Assembly: GCA_913776825.1 (NCBI GenBank)
Contig: CAJYPV010000018.1
Span: 1-64,000 of the forward strand
DNA: 64,000 bases
Direction: 5' to 3'
Origin: Burkholderiaceae bacterium
GTDB lineage: Bacteria; Pseudomonadota; Gammaproteobacteria; Burkholderiales; Burkholderiaceae_C
In this document: in pieces, positions 18,787 to 29,671 of the stretch
Position numbering within the stretch: position 1 is the stretch's first letter
Layout: each line of letters opens with the position of its first letter
The notes under the pieces: model-generated
The model's database searches: none
What the model saw: only the letters and a program-made list of their open reading frames with translations
Told to the model about the DNA's origin: nothing
Program-made: the position numbers and the translations under genes

Positions 18787-20199
18787 ATGACCGCTGCGCC
18801 CTTGAATCTGCCTCGCCTGGCCTGGCGCTATTTGTGGGCGCGTCCGATGCTGACGGCGCTCAATCTGCTGCTGCTCAGCCTGGGATTGGCCGCCATCGGC
18901 TTCGTGGTGCTGGTGAGCGAGCAACTGGAGCGCGGGTTGAAGCGCGATCTGGCGGGCATCGATCTGGTGATCGGCGCCAAGGGCAGTCCGATGCAGATCC
19001 TGCTGGCGGGTGTGTTCCACCTCGACCAGTCCACCGGCAACATCCCGCTGGCGACGGTCGAGCAGGTGCGGGCGCAGCGGCTGGTGGCGCAAGCGGTGCC
19101 GATCTCGCTGGGCGACAGCTTCCGCGGTTTTCGCATCATCGGCACGACGCCGGACTACCTCGACCTGTATGCGCTGAGCCTGGCACAAGGCGAACGCTGG
19201 ACCGGCGCGATGCAGGCGGTCATCGGCGCCGAGGTGGCGCGGCGCAGCGGCCTGCGGCCCGGCGATCACTTCCAGGGCAGCCATGGCTTGGGCGAGCAAG
19301 GCGAGCTGCATGCCGAGTCGTATGCGGTGGTGGGCGTGCTGGCACCGACCGGTGGGGTGGTCGACCGGCTGGTGCTGACCGATTTGTCGTCGGTGTGGGA
19401 AGCGCATGAGCAGCATGGGCATGCGCCGGCGCCAGGTTCGAAGGGCGCTGCCACGAGCATGGGCGACGGGGCGAAGTCCACGGCCGTGACCACGCGGAGC
19501 GCCGGACCTGCGCCGGTCAAGGATGCCCGGCATGGCGACGATCATCACCTGGCTCATGGCTCGGCACAAGGCTCGGCGCAGGACGCCGGTCACGGATCAC
19601 GAGGCGCTGCGGACCACAGTGACCCACACGTCGCCGACCACGACGACGACCCGCGCGAAATCAGCATGGTGCTGGTGCGCTATCGGGGTCCGCTGGCGGC
19701 GGTGATGCTGCCGCGCTGGGTCAATGCACAGCCGGGCCTGCAGGCCTCGGTGCCGGCATTGGAAACCGCGCGCTTGCTGTCGATGCTGGGCGTCGGCATC
19801 GAGGTGCTGCGCGGCTTCGGTCTGGTGCTGCTGGTCGCGGCCGCGATGTCGGTGCTGGTGGCCCTGCTCAACGCGGTGCGCGAGCGTCAGTCGGATCTGG
19901 CGATGCTGCGCATGCTGGGCGCCACGCCGGTGCGGGTGGCCGGGCTGATCGGCCTGGAGGCCGTGATGCTGGCGGGTCTCGCCACGGTGCTGGCGCTGGC
20001 ACTGGCGCATGCGCTGGTCGGCTTGCTGGGGCTGGCGCTGGCGGCGCAGCAATCGGTGCGACTGTCGGCAGGGTGGCTGTCGCCCTGGGAGCTGCTGGTG
20101 CCGGCGATGGCGCTGGGGCTGGCGTTGCTCGCGGCCGCCTGGCCGGCCTGGCGCGGCTATCGGCTGGATGTCACCGAGTTGCTGCAGACGCCGCGCTGA
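18787..20199 (+). CDS. MacB/FtsX-like ABC transporter permease with His/Asp-rich periplasmic loop
   Basis: A 470-residue permease with one N-terminal membrane helix (about 22-45), a periplasmic MacB_PCD-like domain and three C-terminal helices in an FtsX domain (RERQSDLAMLRMLGATPVR near residue 368). A stretch of the periplasmic domain encoded by about 19400-19660 is rich in His and Asp (HEQHGHA, HGDDHHLAHG, HSDPHVADHDDDP), suited to binding Zn(II) or another metal. It lies 129 bases after the ATPase gene. The ATG at 18787 was chosen over a GTG at 18754. The transported substrate is unproven; a mechanotransmission role like MacB is possible. Confidence 0.85.
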   Translation: MTAAPLNLPRLAWRYLWARPMLTALNLLLLSLGLAAIGFVVLVSEQLERGLKRDLAGIDLVIGAKGSPMQILLAGVFHLDQSTGNIPLATVEQVRAQRLVAQAVPISLGDSFRGFRIIGTTPDYLDLYALSLAQGERWTGAMQAVIGAEVARRSGLRPGDHFQGSHGLGEQGELHAESYAVVGVLAPTGGVVDRLVLTDLSSVWEAHEQHGHAPAPGSKGAATSMGDGAKSTAVTTRSAGPAPVKDARHGDDHHLAHGSAQGSAQDAGHGSRGAADHSDPHVADHDDDPREISMVLVRYRGPLAAVMLPRWVNAQPGLQASVPALETARLLSMLGVGIEVLRGFGLVLLVAAAMSVLVALLNAVRERQSDLAMLRMLGATPVRVAGLIGLEAVMLAGLATVLALALAHALVGLLGLALAAQQSVRLSAGWLSPWELLVPAMALGLALLAAAWPAWRGYRLDVTELLQTPR

Positions 20200-20460
20200 A
20201 CGCGAAGGCAGGGCTGCCGACAAGCCGTGCCAGCGGCAGCGGCCAACGGCGCGCGAAACGAATGGCGTGGGCGTCACGCTCCGCCAGGCTTCTCCCCGAT
20301 GGCCTTCCGATGCCGCTGTGACCAGGGCAACGATCGGGGGGCACTGTCGACGCGTGCCGGCGTCGCCCGTCCCGGCGGCAGAGCGCCCAGGGGGACGACC
20401 GGGCGCCATCTCTCCGCCGCAATTGGCAGGCACAATGCCGGACTTCAGGAGTTCCAGACG

Positions 20461-21057
20461 ATGACCGCATCCGTTTCCTTCGTGTCGCGCCGCTGTGCTG
20501 CGCTGTGCCGCGCCGGCTGGACCGGGATCGCGCTGCTGGCCATGGGGCTGGGCATGGCGCAGGCGCAGCAGACGCAGTCGTCGTCGCCATCGTCAACGTC
20601 GCTGGCCGCGACCGGCGGCGCCCCCGCCATCGGACAGGGCCCGGGCTTTCATGATCCGCGCAGCCCCTTCAAGCCGCTGCAGGAGATCGACGGCGTGTTG
20701 AGCTGGAAGCTGCTGTCGTCGGTCACCACCAAGGCGGACAAGTCGCGCGTCATCCCGACCTTTCCCGCCGCCGTCCAGGCGCTGGACAAGCGCACGGTGA
20801 AGGTGCAGGGCTTCATGATGCCGCTGGAGCCGGGCGACAAGCAGAGCCATTTCCTGCTGTCCTCGGTGCCGACCTCCTGTTCCTTCTGCGTGCCCGCCGG
20901 TCCCGAAGGCCTGGTGGAAGTGCGCAGCAAGACGCCGGTGCGCTACACGCTGGAGCCCGTCACCGTGGAAGGCCAGATGGCCGTGCTCAATGAGGATCCC
21001 TACGGGATGTTCTACCGCGTCACCCAAGCTGTGCCGGCGACCGTTCCGGCACGCTGA
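20461..21057 (+). CDS. Exported DUF3299 protein of the metal cluster
   Basis: A 198-residue protein with a signal peptide (about residues 1-35, ending AQA-QQ). The mature part matches DUF3299 (KRTVKVQGFMMPLEPGDKQSHFLLSSVP) with a CSFC pair near residue 142 that could bind metal or be redox active. The ATG follows an AGGAG sequence. In P. aeruginosa a DUF3299 protein (PA4066) is encoded with the zinc-responsive ABC genes, and this gene stands in the equivalent place after the permease. Function of the family is not established. Confidence 0.75.
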   Translation: MTASVSFVSRRCAALCRAGWTGIALLAMGLGMAQAQQTQSSSPSSTSLAATGGAPAIGQGPGFHDPRSPFKPLQEIDGVLSWKLLSSVTTKADKSRVIPTFPAAVQALDKRTVKVQGFMMPLEPGDKQSHFLLSSVPTSCSFCVPAGPEGLVEVRSKTPVRYTLEPVTVEGQMAVLNEDPYGMFYRVTQAVPATVPAR

Positions 21058-21156
21058 GATCGTCCAGTCGACCTCGAGATCACCAACGCCGCGCCCGCCC
21101 GTTCGTCCTTTCGTCCAGTTGCTCATTTGACCGCTCGCCCATCCCGCTGATTCGCC

Positions 21157-21723
21157 ATGTCGCGCTCCACCACCACGCTCCACCGGCCGTCGCGCTCCCA
21201 GCGCGGCTGGGTGTGGCTGTGCGTGGTCAGCCTGCTGGCCTTCCAGGCGCTGGGGCTGGTGCACCGCGCCTTGCACGGCGGTGGGCTCCCGACGCAGCTG
21301 CGTCTGGCGGCGCAGATGCAGTCGTGGCGCACGGCGGTCGGGCTCCATCCTGCGCTGACGAGCCTCGCATCGCCCGCGCTGCGCAACGGGTCGAACCCGG
21401 CCGCGCTCGGGTGGGAGGCTTTGGCGTCGGCGTTCGCGCTCCCATCTGACGGGGCGAGCGAAGACACCGCGGCCGCCGCGCCGCTCGCGAGCCCGGTCGT
21501 CGCAGCGGCCAGCCCTGCGGGTCCCGCGCCTCGTTTCGGACATGCGGCCGGCAGCATCGACTGCCAGTTGCTGGACCAACTGGGTCAGGCCCTCGGTCCG
21601 ATCGTCCAGGCGCTCGCCTGGACCGCTTTGCTGCCGGATGGTCCGGTGGCCACGCCTCAGCCCCACAGCGCGCCGCTGGCGCGGGTGTGGCGTCTGCCTG
21701 CGCGCGCGCCGCCGCTGGCCTGA
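21157..21723 (+). CDS. DUF2946-like small membrane protein
   Basis: A 188-residue protein with one hydrophobic segment (about residues 20-37), His residues just after it (VHRALH) and a C-terminal motif SIDCQLLDQLGQALG that resembles the (E)CRLFDQL motif of DUF2946. Between them lies Ala/Ser-rich filler. DUF2946 genes often sit beside TonB-dependent receptors for metals, as here. The exact function is unknown; an accessory role in metal uptake is inferred from context only. Confidence 0.6.
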   Translation: MSRSTTTLHRPSRSQRGWVWLCVVSLLAFQALGLVHRALHGGGLPTQLRLAAQMQSWRTAVGLHPALTSLASPALRNGSNPAALGWEALASAFALPSDGASEDTAAAAPLASPVVAAASPAGPAPRFGHAAGSIDCQLLDQLGQALGPIVQALAWTALLPDGPVATPQPHSAPLARVWRLPARAPPLA

Positions 21724-22212
21724 ACACCTCTGAGATCCCCTTGGGATCCCCCCGCCTCGCCGCGTGACGGTTGTCTCTGGCTGATGTGCCCGTTGGGTGC
21801 GGCACGGAACGACACCACCGCCGGCCTGCGAGCTGCCTGGATGGACCGTCGGTCCCACCCTCGCAGCGGTGCGTGCACGTTTCGTCAACCGGTGACCTGC
21901 GATTCGCGGGCCGGTGGTCGACACCCAGCTGCCTGATGGCTGCGGCAACCGCCGAAGTCCAGGACGTGGTGTCGCACCATCGGACGCGTGCAGCTGTCGC
22001 CCGGCGATGCGAGCCACGCCTTCGGCAGCGCTGCGGCGCCACGCCGGTGAGGCATCCCCTTTGTCATTGATGGCGCAGCCTGCGCCGGACGGCCGTCGCA
22101 TGCCGGATCCCGGAAGGATCCCGCGACGCGCCGGACCGGTCGATCGGCCGAGTCGACCCCGTCGCCTGAGGGCGCGCGTGTCGACCACGACGCTGCGTCG
22201 AAGAGAGTGTTC
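21724..22212 (+). other. 489-base gap upstream of the TonB-dependent receptor gene
   Basis: I compared this stretch with the cobalamin riboswitch pattern, because B12 receptors share this arrangement, and found no B12 box on either strand. No AT-rich Zur-like palindrome is visible either. It probably carries the receptor promoter, but I cannot place it. Confidence 0.4.
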
Positions 22213-24405
22213 ATGTCCAAGACTTCATCGGGCGCTTCGGCGTCTTTCTCCTCGTCCCTGTCCTTCCTGTCCTTGCTGGCGGCCGAGTCCGCCCCCTCCG
22301 AGGCGGGGGGGCTGCCGCGCCGCTCCCGCGTCGCGCAGGCCGTGGCCTTGTCGCTGGCACTGAGCGGCGCCGCCGCCTGGGCCCAGCAGGCCCCGGCGGC
22401 TGATGCCTCTGCGTCGGCCGCCTCCGCCGATGCCGCGGTGGAGAGCAGCGCCGCCCCGGGTGCCGCAGGCGCCAAGCGCAAGGAAACCCTGCAGCCGGTC
22501 GTCGTGACCGGCAATCCGCTGGGCCAGCGCGAGCTGGTCGCGCCGGTGCAGACCCTCAGCGGCGACGCGCTGACCCTCAAGCGCGGGGCCAGCCTCGGCG
22601 AGACGCTGGACGGTCTGTCCGGCGTCGCGTCGACCTACTTCGGTCCTAACAGCAACCGGCCGACCGTGCGCGGTCTGGACGGCGACCGGGTGCGGATGCT
22701 GAGCAACTCGGGCGCATCGGTCGATGCGTCCAGCCTCAGCTTCGACCATGCGCTGCCGATCGATCCGCTGGTGCTGACCCGCGTCGAGGTGCTGCGTGGT
22801 GCAGCGGCGCTGCAGTACGGCGGCAATGCCATCGGTGGCGTGGTCAATGCGATCGACAACCGCACCCCGCGTCTCGCCCAGCCGGGCCTGAACGGCGCGG
22901 CCGAGGTGCGCCTGGGGGGGGCGTCCAATGAGCGCGGCGGCGCGGTGGTGCTGGATGGCGGCACCTCCCAGTTCGCCTGGCATGCCGACGCCGCGGACCG
23001 CCGCACCGACGACCAGCGGGTGCCGCGCTTCGAGAGCGAAGACGGCTTCAGCAGCAAGGTTCGCAACTCCGACAGCCACAGCCGCAGTGGGGCGCTGGGC
23101 GGCTCCTGGCTGTTCTCGCAAGGTTATGCGGGCGTGTCGGTGGAGGACTATCACAGCGATTACGGCGTGACGGTCGAGCCGGATGTGCGCATCGAGATGC
23201 AGCGTCAGCGCCTGGCCACCGCCGGTGAATGGCGCGATGTGGCGCCGGGCCTGGCCCGGGTGCAGTGGCAGTTCGCCAGCAGCCGCTACAAGCATCAGGA
23301 AGTGGAAGGGGATGGCGCCGTCGGCACGGTCTTCCAGTCGGATGGCAAGGATGGCCGCATCGAAGCGCAGCATGCCGCCGTGCAGACGCCGTGGGGCCCG
23401 CTGCAGGGCGTGCTGGGCTGGCAATGGGAGAAGAGCGATTTCTCCGCGCTGGGCGAGGAAGCGCTGGTGCCCAACACCACCACCCGCAACCAGGCGCTGT
23501 TCCTGATCGAGCAGTTCAAGTCCGGTCCGTGGAGCCTGCAGGCCGGCGCGCGCAGTGAGCGGGTGACGGTCTCATCGACCGGCGGCGATGAGGACCGCTT
23601 CGGTGCGCCGACCTCGCGTCGCTTCAGCCCGAAGAGCCTGTCGCTCTCCGGTGCGGTGGAACTGGGCAGCGGCTTCAGCCTGTCGAGCAGCGTGAGCAGC
23701 AGCGAACGGGCGCCGACCTTCTATGAGCTGTTCGCCAACGGCGTCCATGTGGCTTCCGGGGCCTTCGAGGTCGGCGACCTCAACCTGGGCATGGAAAAGG
23801 CGAGGGCGGTCGACCTCGGCCTGCACTGGAAGCAGGGCGAGTCGAAGTGGAGCGTGCAGGTCTATCAGACCCGCTTCTCCAACTACCTGGCGCTGGACGC
23901 GACCGGCCGTCAGATCGATGAGGAGGGCGAGACCTTCCCCGAATACGCCTACTCCGGCGTGCGCGCCCGCATGCATGGCGTGGAGCTGGAAGGCCATCAG
24001 CCGCTGCCGTCGGTGGCCGGTTGGGACCTGACGCTGGGCACGACGCTGGACCTGGTCCGCGGCACCAACCTCGACACCCGCGAAGCGCTGCCGCGTCTCG
24101 CGCCGGTGCGGGCCAGCGTGTCGCTGCAGGCGGCCAGCGGTCCGTGGCTGGTGCAGGCGGAACTGCGTGGGGCGCTGCGTCAGGATCGGGTGCCGGCGCT
24201 GGACACGCCGACGGCCGGCTACGGCATCCTGCGTCTGAATGTGGCGCGCCACTTCGACCTCGCCGGAATGGATGCGCTCTGGTATGTGAAGCTGGACAAC
24301 CTGGCCAACAAGCTGGCCTACAGCGCCACCAGCGTGCAGACCATCCGGGATCTGACGCCGCTGCCGGGGCGCAGCCTCTTCGCCGGTCTGCAGGTCAAGT
24401 TCTGA
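22213..24405 (+). CDS. TonB-dependent outer membrane receptor, ZnuD-like
   Basis: A 730-residue receptor. A long N-terminal leader ends in a signal sequence (AVALSLALSGAAAWA-QQ, about residues 41-57). A TonB-box-like stretch (LQPVVVTG) precedes the plug domain (about 95-215), with VEVLRGAAALQYGGNAIGGVVN, and a 22-strand barrel ends in the sorting signal GRSLFAGLQVKF with terminal Phe. The plug sequences (GLDGDRVRMLSNSG and SSLSFDHALPIDPL) resemble the ZnuD family of zinc receptors. The neighbouring transporter genes support a zinc or similar metal substrate, but loops are not His-rich, so specificity is inferred. A terminator follows. Confidence 0.85.
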   Translation: MSKTSSGASASFSSSLSFLSLLAAESAPSEAGGLPRRSRVAQAVALSLALSGAAAWAQQAPAADASASAASADAAVESSAAPGAAGAKRKETLQPVVVTGNPLGQRELVAPVQTLSGDALTLKRGASLGETLDGLSGVASTYFGPNSNRPTVRGLDGDRVRMLSNSGASVDASSLSFDHALPIDPLVLTRVEVLRGAAALQYGGNAIGGVVNAIDNRTPRLAQPGLNGAAEVRLGGASNERGGAVVLDGGTSQFAWHADAADRRTDDQRVPRFESEDGFSSKVRNSDSHSRSGALGGSWLFSQGYAGVSVEDYHSDYGVTVEPDVRIEMQRQRLATAGEWRDVAPGLARVQWQFASSRYKHQEVEGDGAVGTVFQSDGKDGRIEAQHAAVQTPWGPLQGVLGWQWEKSDFSALGEEALVPNTTTRNQALFLIEQFKSGPWSLQAGARSERVTVSSTGGDEDRFGAPTSRRFSPKSLSLSGAVELGSGFSLSSSVSSSERAPTFYELFANGVHVASGAFEVGDLNLGMEKARAVDLGLHWKQGESKWSVQVYQTRFSNYLALDATGRQIDEEGETFPEYAYSGVRARMHGVELEGHQPLPSVAGWDLTLGTTLDLVRGTNLDTREALPRLAPVRASVSLQAASGPWLVQAELRGALRQDRVPALDTPTAGYGILRLNVARHFDLAGMDALWYVKLDNLANKLAYSATSVQTIRDLTPLPGRSLFAGLQVKF

Positions 24406-24500
24406 TCGACCGACGGTGAGCCGCGTCGGCCGGTGTCCGCCATGGACGCTGGCCGGTGGGTCTTGACCCGCGCTTGGCTCACTTTGCGAACACACGAACT

Positions 24501-24530
24501 CAGGGGCGCCATAAGCGCCCCTGTCTTCTT
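24501..24530 (+). terminator. Intrinsic terminator after the TonB receptor gene
   Basis: A perfect 9-base-pair stem CAGGGGCGC / GCGCCCCTG with a five-base loop, followed on the + strand by TCTTCTT. It closes the 17.3-24.4 kb cluster before the convergent pdxH. Confidence 0.88.
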
Positions 24531-24567
24531 CAACAATGCCGGTCGTGTCGCGGCGGTGCGCCTGAGG

Positions 24568-25203
24568 TCAGGGTGCCAGACGTTCCCGCACCCATTGGCC
24601 GTTGTCCATTCGATAGACCAACCGGTCATGCAAACGCGATTTCCGTCCCTGCCAGAACTCCCAGCGCTCCGGCACCAGACGGTAGCCGCCCCAATGCGGC
24701 GGCCGGCTCGGGTTCAGGCCATGCTGGGCGGCGGCCTTCGCCGCATTGGCCACCAGCACCGCACGGGAGCTGATCACCTGGCTTTGCGGCGAGGCCCAGG
24801 CGCCCAGGCGCGAGTCCAGCGGGCGAGACGCGAAATAGGCGTCCGACTGCGCGGCCTCCACCTTCTCCACGCGGCCTTCGATCCGCACCACCCGTTCCAG
24901 CTCCACCCAGTGGAACTGCAGCGCGGCGAACGGATGCTCGGCCAGTTCCCGGCCCTTGCGGCTGTCGTAGTTGGTGTACCAGACCAGCCCGCGCGCATCG
25001 ATGTCCTTGATCAGCACGATGCGGGTGGACGGGCGCCCGTCCGGCCCCACCGTGGCCAGGGTCATCGCATTCGGCTCGGGGATCTTGGCCTCCAGCGCCT
25101 GCTGCAGCCATTGCTGGAATTGCAGCAGCGGCTCGGAGGCCGACTGGTGTTCATCGAGTTCGTCGCGCTCGTAGCTCTTGCGCAGGTCAGCGAGTTTGTC
25201 CAT
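24568..25203 (-). CDS. pdxH: Pyridoxine/pyridoxamine 5'-phosphate oxidase
   Basis: A 211-residue FMN enzyme that makes pyridoxal 5'-phosphate from PNP or PMP. The family features are all visible: [25 protein letters not shown] in the FMN-binding core, GRVEKV near residue 109, [14 protein letters not shown] and the C-terminal signature [26 protein letters not shown]. Length and start are normal. It is divergent from the MocA-like gene. Its cofactor product serves GlyA. Confidence 0.97.
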   Translation of the reverse strand: MDKLADLRKSYERDELDEHQSASEPLLQFQQWLQQALEAKIPEPNAMTLATVGPDGRPSTRIVLIKDIDARGLVWYTNYDSRKGRELAEHPFAALQFHWVELERVVRIEGRVEKVEAAQSDAYFASRPLDSRLGAWASPQSQVISSRAVLVANAAKAAAQHGLNPSRPPHWGGYRLVPERWEFWQGRKSRLHDRLVYRMDNGQWVRERLAP

Positions 25204-25346
25204 AGCCCCGGAGTATCGGGCGAATCCTTAAGTAAAGCTCCCAGTCGTGAAACTCCGGGTGTGAGGATGCGCAGGCCGAAGGCATGCTGCCAAGGACCGG
25301 GCGAAGAACCGGACGCAGCGAGGGGTTCAACCTGAAGGAAGTACGA

Positions 25347-26012
25347 ATGAATCAGCGACGACCCGCTGTTGTCGTGCTCGCGGCTGGGCGTGGCCAACGC
25401 TTTCGCGGGGAAGGCCACAAGCTGGAACAGGTCGTGGGGGAGGACACCGTGCTGGCGCACACCCTGCGCCAGGCGATCGCATCCGGACTGCCGCTGGTGG
25501 TGGTGACCTCCGCGGCGCTGGCGCCGCTGGTCCGTCCCCATGTGGCCGCCCGCGACATGCTGGTGCTGCCCGCTCAGGACCGTCTGGGCCGCCCGATGCC
25601 GATCGGCATGGGGCATTCGATCGCGGCCGGCGTGGCCGCCACCGGCGACGCGCCCGGCTGGCTGATCCTGCCGGCCGACATGCCGATGCTGCGCACCGAC
25701 ACCCTGTTGGCCGTGGCCCAGGCACTGGCGGACGAGCCCATCGTCTATGCGCAGTACCGGGGCCGACGCGGCCATCCGGTCGGCTTCAGCGCGGAGCTGT
25801 TTTCCGAGCTGGCCGCGCTCAAGGGCGATGAGGGCGCGCGCCGTCTGCTGGCGCGCTTTCCGTCCCAGCCGGTGGAGGTGGATGACCCCGGGGTGCTGAT
25901 CGATGTCGACACCGTCGAAGACCTGCAGCGGGTGCGGCTGGACGGCCCTGCCGCAGTGACCGCCCCGGCGGGTGCGGCCGGGCAGCGCGCGCGCATGAAT
26001 CTGCTGGATTGA
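25347..26012 (+). CDS. MocA/MobA-like nucleotidyltransferase
   Basis: A 221-residue NTP-transferase. The N-terminal motif VVVLAAGRGQRFRGEGHKL matches the LAAGxGxRxG nucleotide-binding loop, PADMPML (near residue 112) is the metal-binding region, and GHPVGF follows as in MocA. Members attach CMP to molybdopterin or act on related cofactors; the substrate here cannot be told apart by eye. The ATG is preceded by GAAGGAAG. No xdh/coo-type molybdoenzyme genes are next to it, which leaves its partner open. Confidence 0.8.
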   Translation: MNQRRPAVVVLAAGRGQRFRGEGHKLEQVVGEDTVLAHTLRQAIASGLPLVVVTSAALAPLVRPHVAARDMLVLPAQDRLGRPMPIGMGHSIAAGVAATGDAPGWLILPADMPMLRTDTLLAVAQALADEPIVYAQYRGRRGHPVGFSAELFSELAALKGDEGARRLLARFPSQPVEVDDPGVLIDVDTVEDLQRVRLDGPAAVTAPAGAAGQRARMNLLD

Positions 26013-26028
26013 AGTCCGGACCGAGCCG

Positions 26029-26658
26029 TCAAAGCCCGTGCGACTTGGCCAGCGCCAGTTGCCGCTCCAGCGCGCGGTCGTGGATGTCATGCTCGCGCAG
26101 GCAGGTGACGGCGCGCTGCAGGTAATCCAGCGTGGTGCCGTAGCGGCCCCGCGCATGCCGCAGGATGTGCAGCAGACGCTCATCGCTGAGCTCGCCGGCC
26201 CAGCCCGGGCTGCGGCGGGACAGGGTGAACGCCAGCGCGCGGCGCTCGCCGTCCTCGCATTGGCAGCTCAGCCAGCGAGGCACATAGGTGCCCACGACCA
26301 TTTCCCGCAGCCACAAGCGGTGCAGGGTGGCTTCGCTGTGCTCCGGCGCGACCCGGTAGAGCAGGCCGCGGCAGCTGCCGCCGGACAGCAGCGTCATCAC
26401 CAGTCCCGGCTGTTCGGTGCTGCCCCGGTTGACCAGCGACTTCAGCCGCAAGGCGCGGTGATAGCCGCGCACCTTGGCCACCACGGTCTGCGCGGGATCG
26501 AAGCCCGGGTTCCACATGAGGGAGCCGTAGGCGAACAGCATCAGACCCTGATCACGGTCCCACTGCTGGCCGATCTGGTCATACCACTGGCGGCTATGGG
26601 CGGGGAGATCCTCCAGCCGCGCATCGGCCAGCGGATCGAGGACAGGCGCATTCAACAT
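26029..26658 (-). CDS. ChaC-like gamma-glutamylcyclotransferase
   Basis: A 209-residue protein from the ATG giving MLNAPVL (an upstream ATG at 26694 is possible). The ChaC signature LFAYGSLMWNPGFD lies near residue 40 and LWLREMVVGTYVPRWL, which holds the conserved Glu of the family, near residue 118. ChaC enzymes split glutathione into 5-oxoproline and Cys-Gly. It converges with the MocA-like gene with only 16 bases between the stops. Confidence 0.88.
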   Translation of the reverse strand: MLNAPVLDPLADARLEDLPAHSRQWYDQIGQQWDRDQGLMLFAYGSLMWNPGFDPAQTVVAKVRGYHRALRLKSLVNRGSTEQPGLVMTLLSGGSCRGLLYRVAPEHSEATLHRLWLREMVVGTYVPRWLSCQCEDGERRALAFTLSRRSPGWAGELSDERLLHILRHARGRYGTTLDYLQRAVTCLREHDIHDRALERQLALAKSHGL

Positions 26659-26843
26659 CGTGAGGGCGATCGGCAACGGGAGTCGGTGGCCCATGCTGCC
26701 ACAAGCGCCGGGCCGCGACGAGGCTCGGGTTAACCAGTTGAAGCGCGGCGAGGAGGCGTGCTCTCCCACCGACTGGGCGGGCGATTTGCCCCTTGTAACT
26801 CTCTCGTACCGGGACATGAAGGGCTGTCAATGCCCGATGAGCG

Positions 26844-26858
26844 TGTAATATGGTTACC
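26844..26858 (+). promoter_or_regulatory. Candidate operator upstream of edd
   Basis: The 15-base sequence TGTAATATGGTTACC, 35 bases before the edd start, resembles the HexR operator pattern (TGTAAT..NTTACA) and contains a near-palindrome TGGTTACCA. It lies in the only AT-rich part of this gap. HexR controls edd-eda in many proteobacteria, but the right half-site is imperfect and no hexR is in the window. Confidence 0.35.
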
Positions 26859-26893
26859 AATCAAACCCTGGCTGAGTTACATCAGCAGTCGGC

Positions 26894-28714
<1,821 letters not shown>

Positions 28715-28791
28715 GCCCTCGGGCCGCTCCGGGTGGGCGGGCCCATTCCGCGGTGACCCCGGTTACCTCGGTTTTCTCTGTTTCCCTCGAT

Positions 28792-28812
28792 CGCCGGCCG
28801 GGCCGGCGTTTT
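28792..28812 (+). terminator. Terminator-like hairpin between edd and eda
   Basis: A 7-base-pair stem CGCCGGC / GCCGGCG with a three-base loop is followed by TTTT. It stands in the 161-base gap between edd and eda on the coding strand and could reduce read-through or mark the 3' end of a processed edd message. Confidence 0.55.
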
Positions 28813-28875
28813 GCGGACCGCGCGTGAATCGCCGTCAAGGCGCCGAGCGCGGGCCGCACTGCACAAGGACTTCGC

Positions 28876-29511
28876 ATGAGCACTCCCCTGGACACCCTGA
28901 GCCTGGCCACCCATGGCCCGGTGATTCCCGTCATCGTCATCGATCGCCTCGAGGATGCGGTGCCGCTGGCCCGCGCGCTGGTCGCGGGTGGCGTGAAGGT
29001 GCTGGAAGTGACCCTGCGCACGCCGGTCGCGCTCGACGCCATCGCGGCGATCGCTCGTGAGGTGCCCGAAGCCATCGTCGGTGCGGGCACGCTGCGCACC
29101 GCCGCCGATGCCGCTGCGGCCAAGCAAGCCGGCAGCCGGTTCGCGGTCAGCCCGGGATTCACCCTCGAGCTGGCGCGGGCCTGCGAAGCGCAAGGCCTGC
29201 CCCTGCTGCCGGGCGTGTCCACCGCCAGCGAAGTGATGATGGCGTCCGACGCCGGCTACCGCTTCCTGAAGCTGTTCCCGGCCACGGCGGTCGGCGGCAC
29301 CAGCCTGTTGAAGGCGCTGGCCGGGCCGTTCCCGGACGTGGCGTTCTGCCCGACCGGCGGCATCACGGTGCAGACCGCGCCGGACTTCCTGGCGCTGCCG
29401 AATGTGAAGGTCTGCGGCGGCTCCTGGCTGACGCCGGGCGACGCGGTCAAGGCCGGCGACTGGGCACGCATCACCCAGCTGGCTCGCGAGGCCGGCGCGC
29501 TGCGCGCCTGA
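28876..29511 (+). CDS. eda: 2-keto-3-deoxy-6-phosphogluconate (KDPG) aldolase
   Basis: A 211-residue class I aldolase that splits KDPG into pyruvate and glyceraldehyde 3-phosphate, completing the Entner-Doudoroff branch begun by Edd. The Schiff-base Lys is K132 in RFLKLFPA and the general base Glu is E44 in VLEVTLRTP, which match the numbering of E. coli Eda closely. GAGTLRT and [11 protein letters not shown] are as expected. It may be co-transcribed with edd, although a terminator-like hairpin separates them. Confidence 0.97.
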   Translation: MSTPLDTLSLATHGPVIPVIVIDRLEDAVPLARALVAGGVKVLEVTLRTPVALDAIAAIAREVPEAIVGAGTLRTAADAAAAKQAGSRFAVSPGFTLELARACEAQGLPLLPGVSTASEVMMASDAGYRFLKLFPATAVGGTSLLKALAGPFPDVAFCPTGGITVQTAPDFLALPNVKVCGGSWLTPGDAVKAGDWARITQLAREAGALRA

Positions 29512-29524
29512 TCGTGATGGCGAC

Positions 29525-29557
29525 AGCCGTCAGGGTCGAATTGACCTGACGGCGGCT
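29525..29557. terminator. Hairpin between eda and the convergent thioesterase gene
   Basis: AGCCGTCAGGGTC and GACCTGACGGCGGCT form a strong stem with small bulges. There is no T tract, so it is at best a weak or Rho-assisted terminator after eda. Confidence 0.5.
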
Positions 29558-29671
29558 GAATCAGCGGCCCGGCGCTTGTCGTCGTGGCTCACATCTCGCC
29601 AGGATGGCGATCGACGGCCGCTTCAAGGCCGTCTGTCGCCTCGGACGCGTCGTGAGGACGCGTCCCCCCGC

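Noticed and set aside
21724..22212. Possible cobalamin riboswitch before the TonB receptor
   Set aside because: No B12 box or paired core elements could be found on either strand.
25204..25346. Possible promoter pair between pdxH and the MocA-like gene
   Set aside because: The gap is divergent and must hold promoters, but no -35/-10 pair stands out enough to report.
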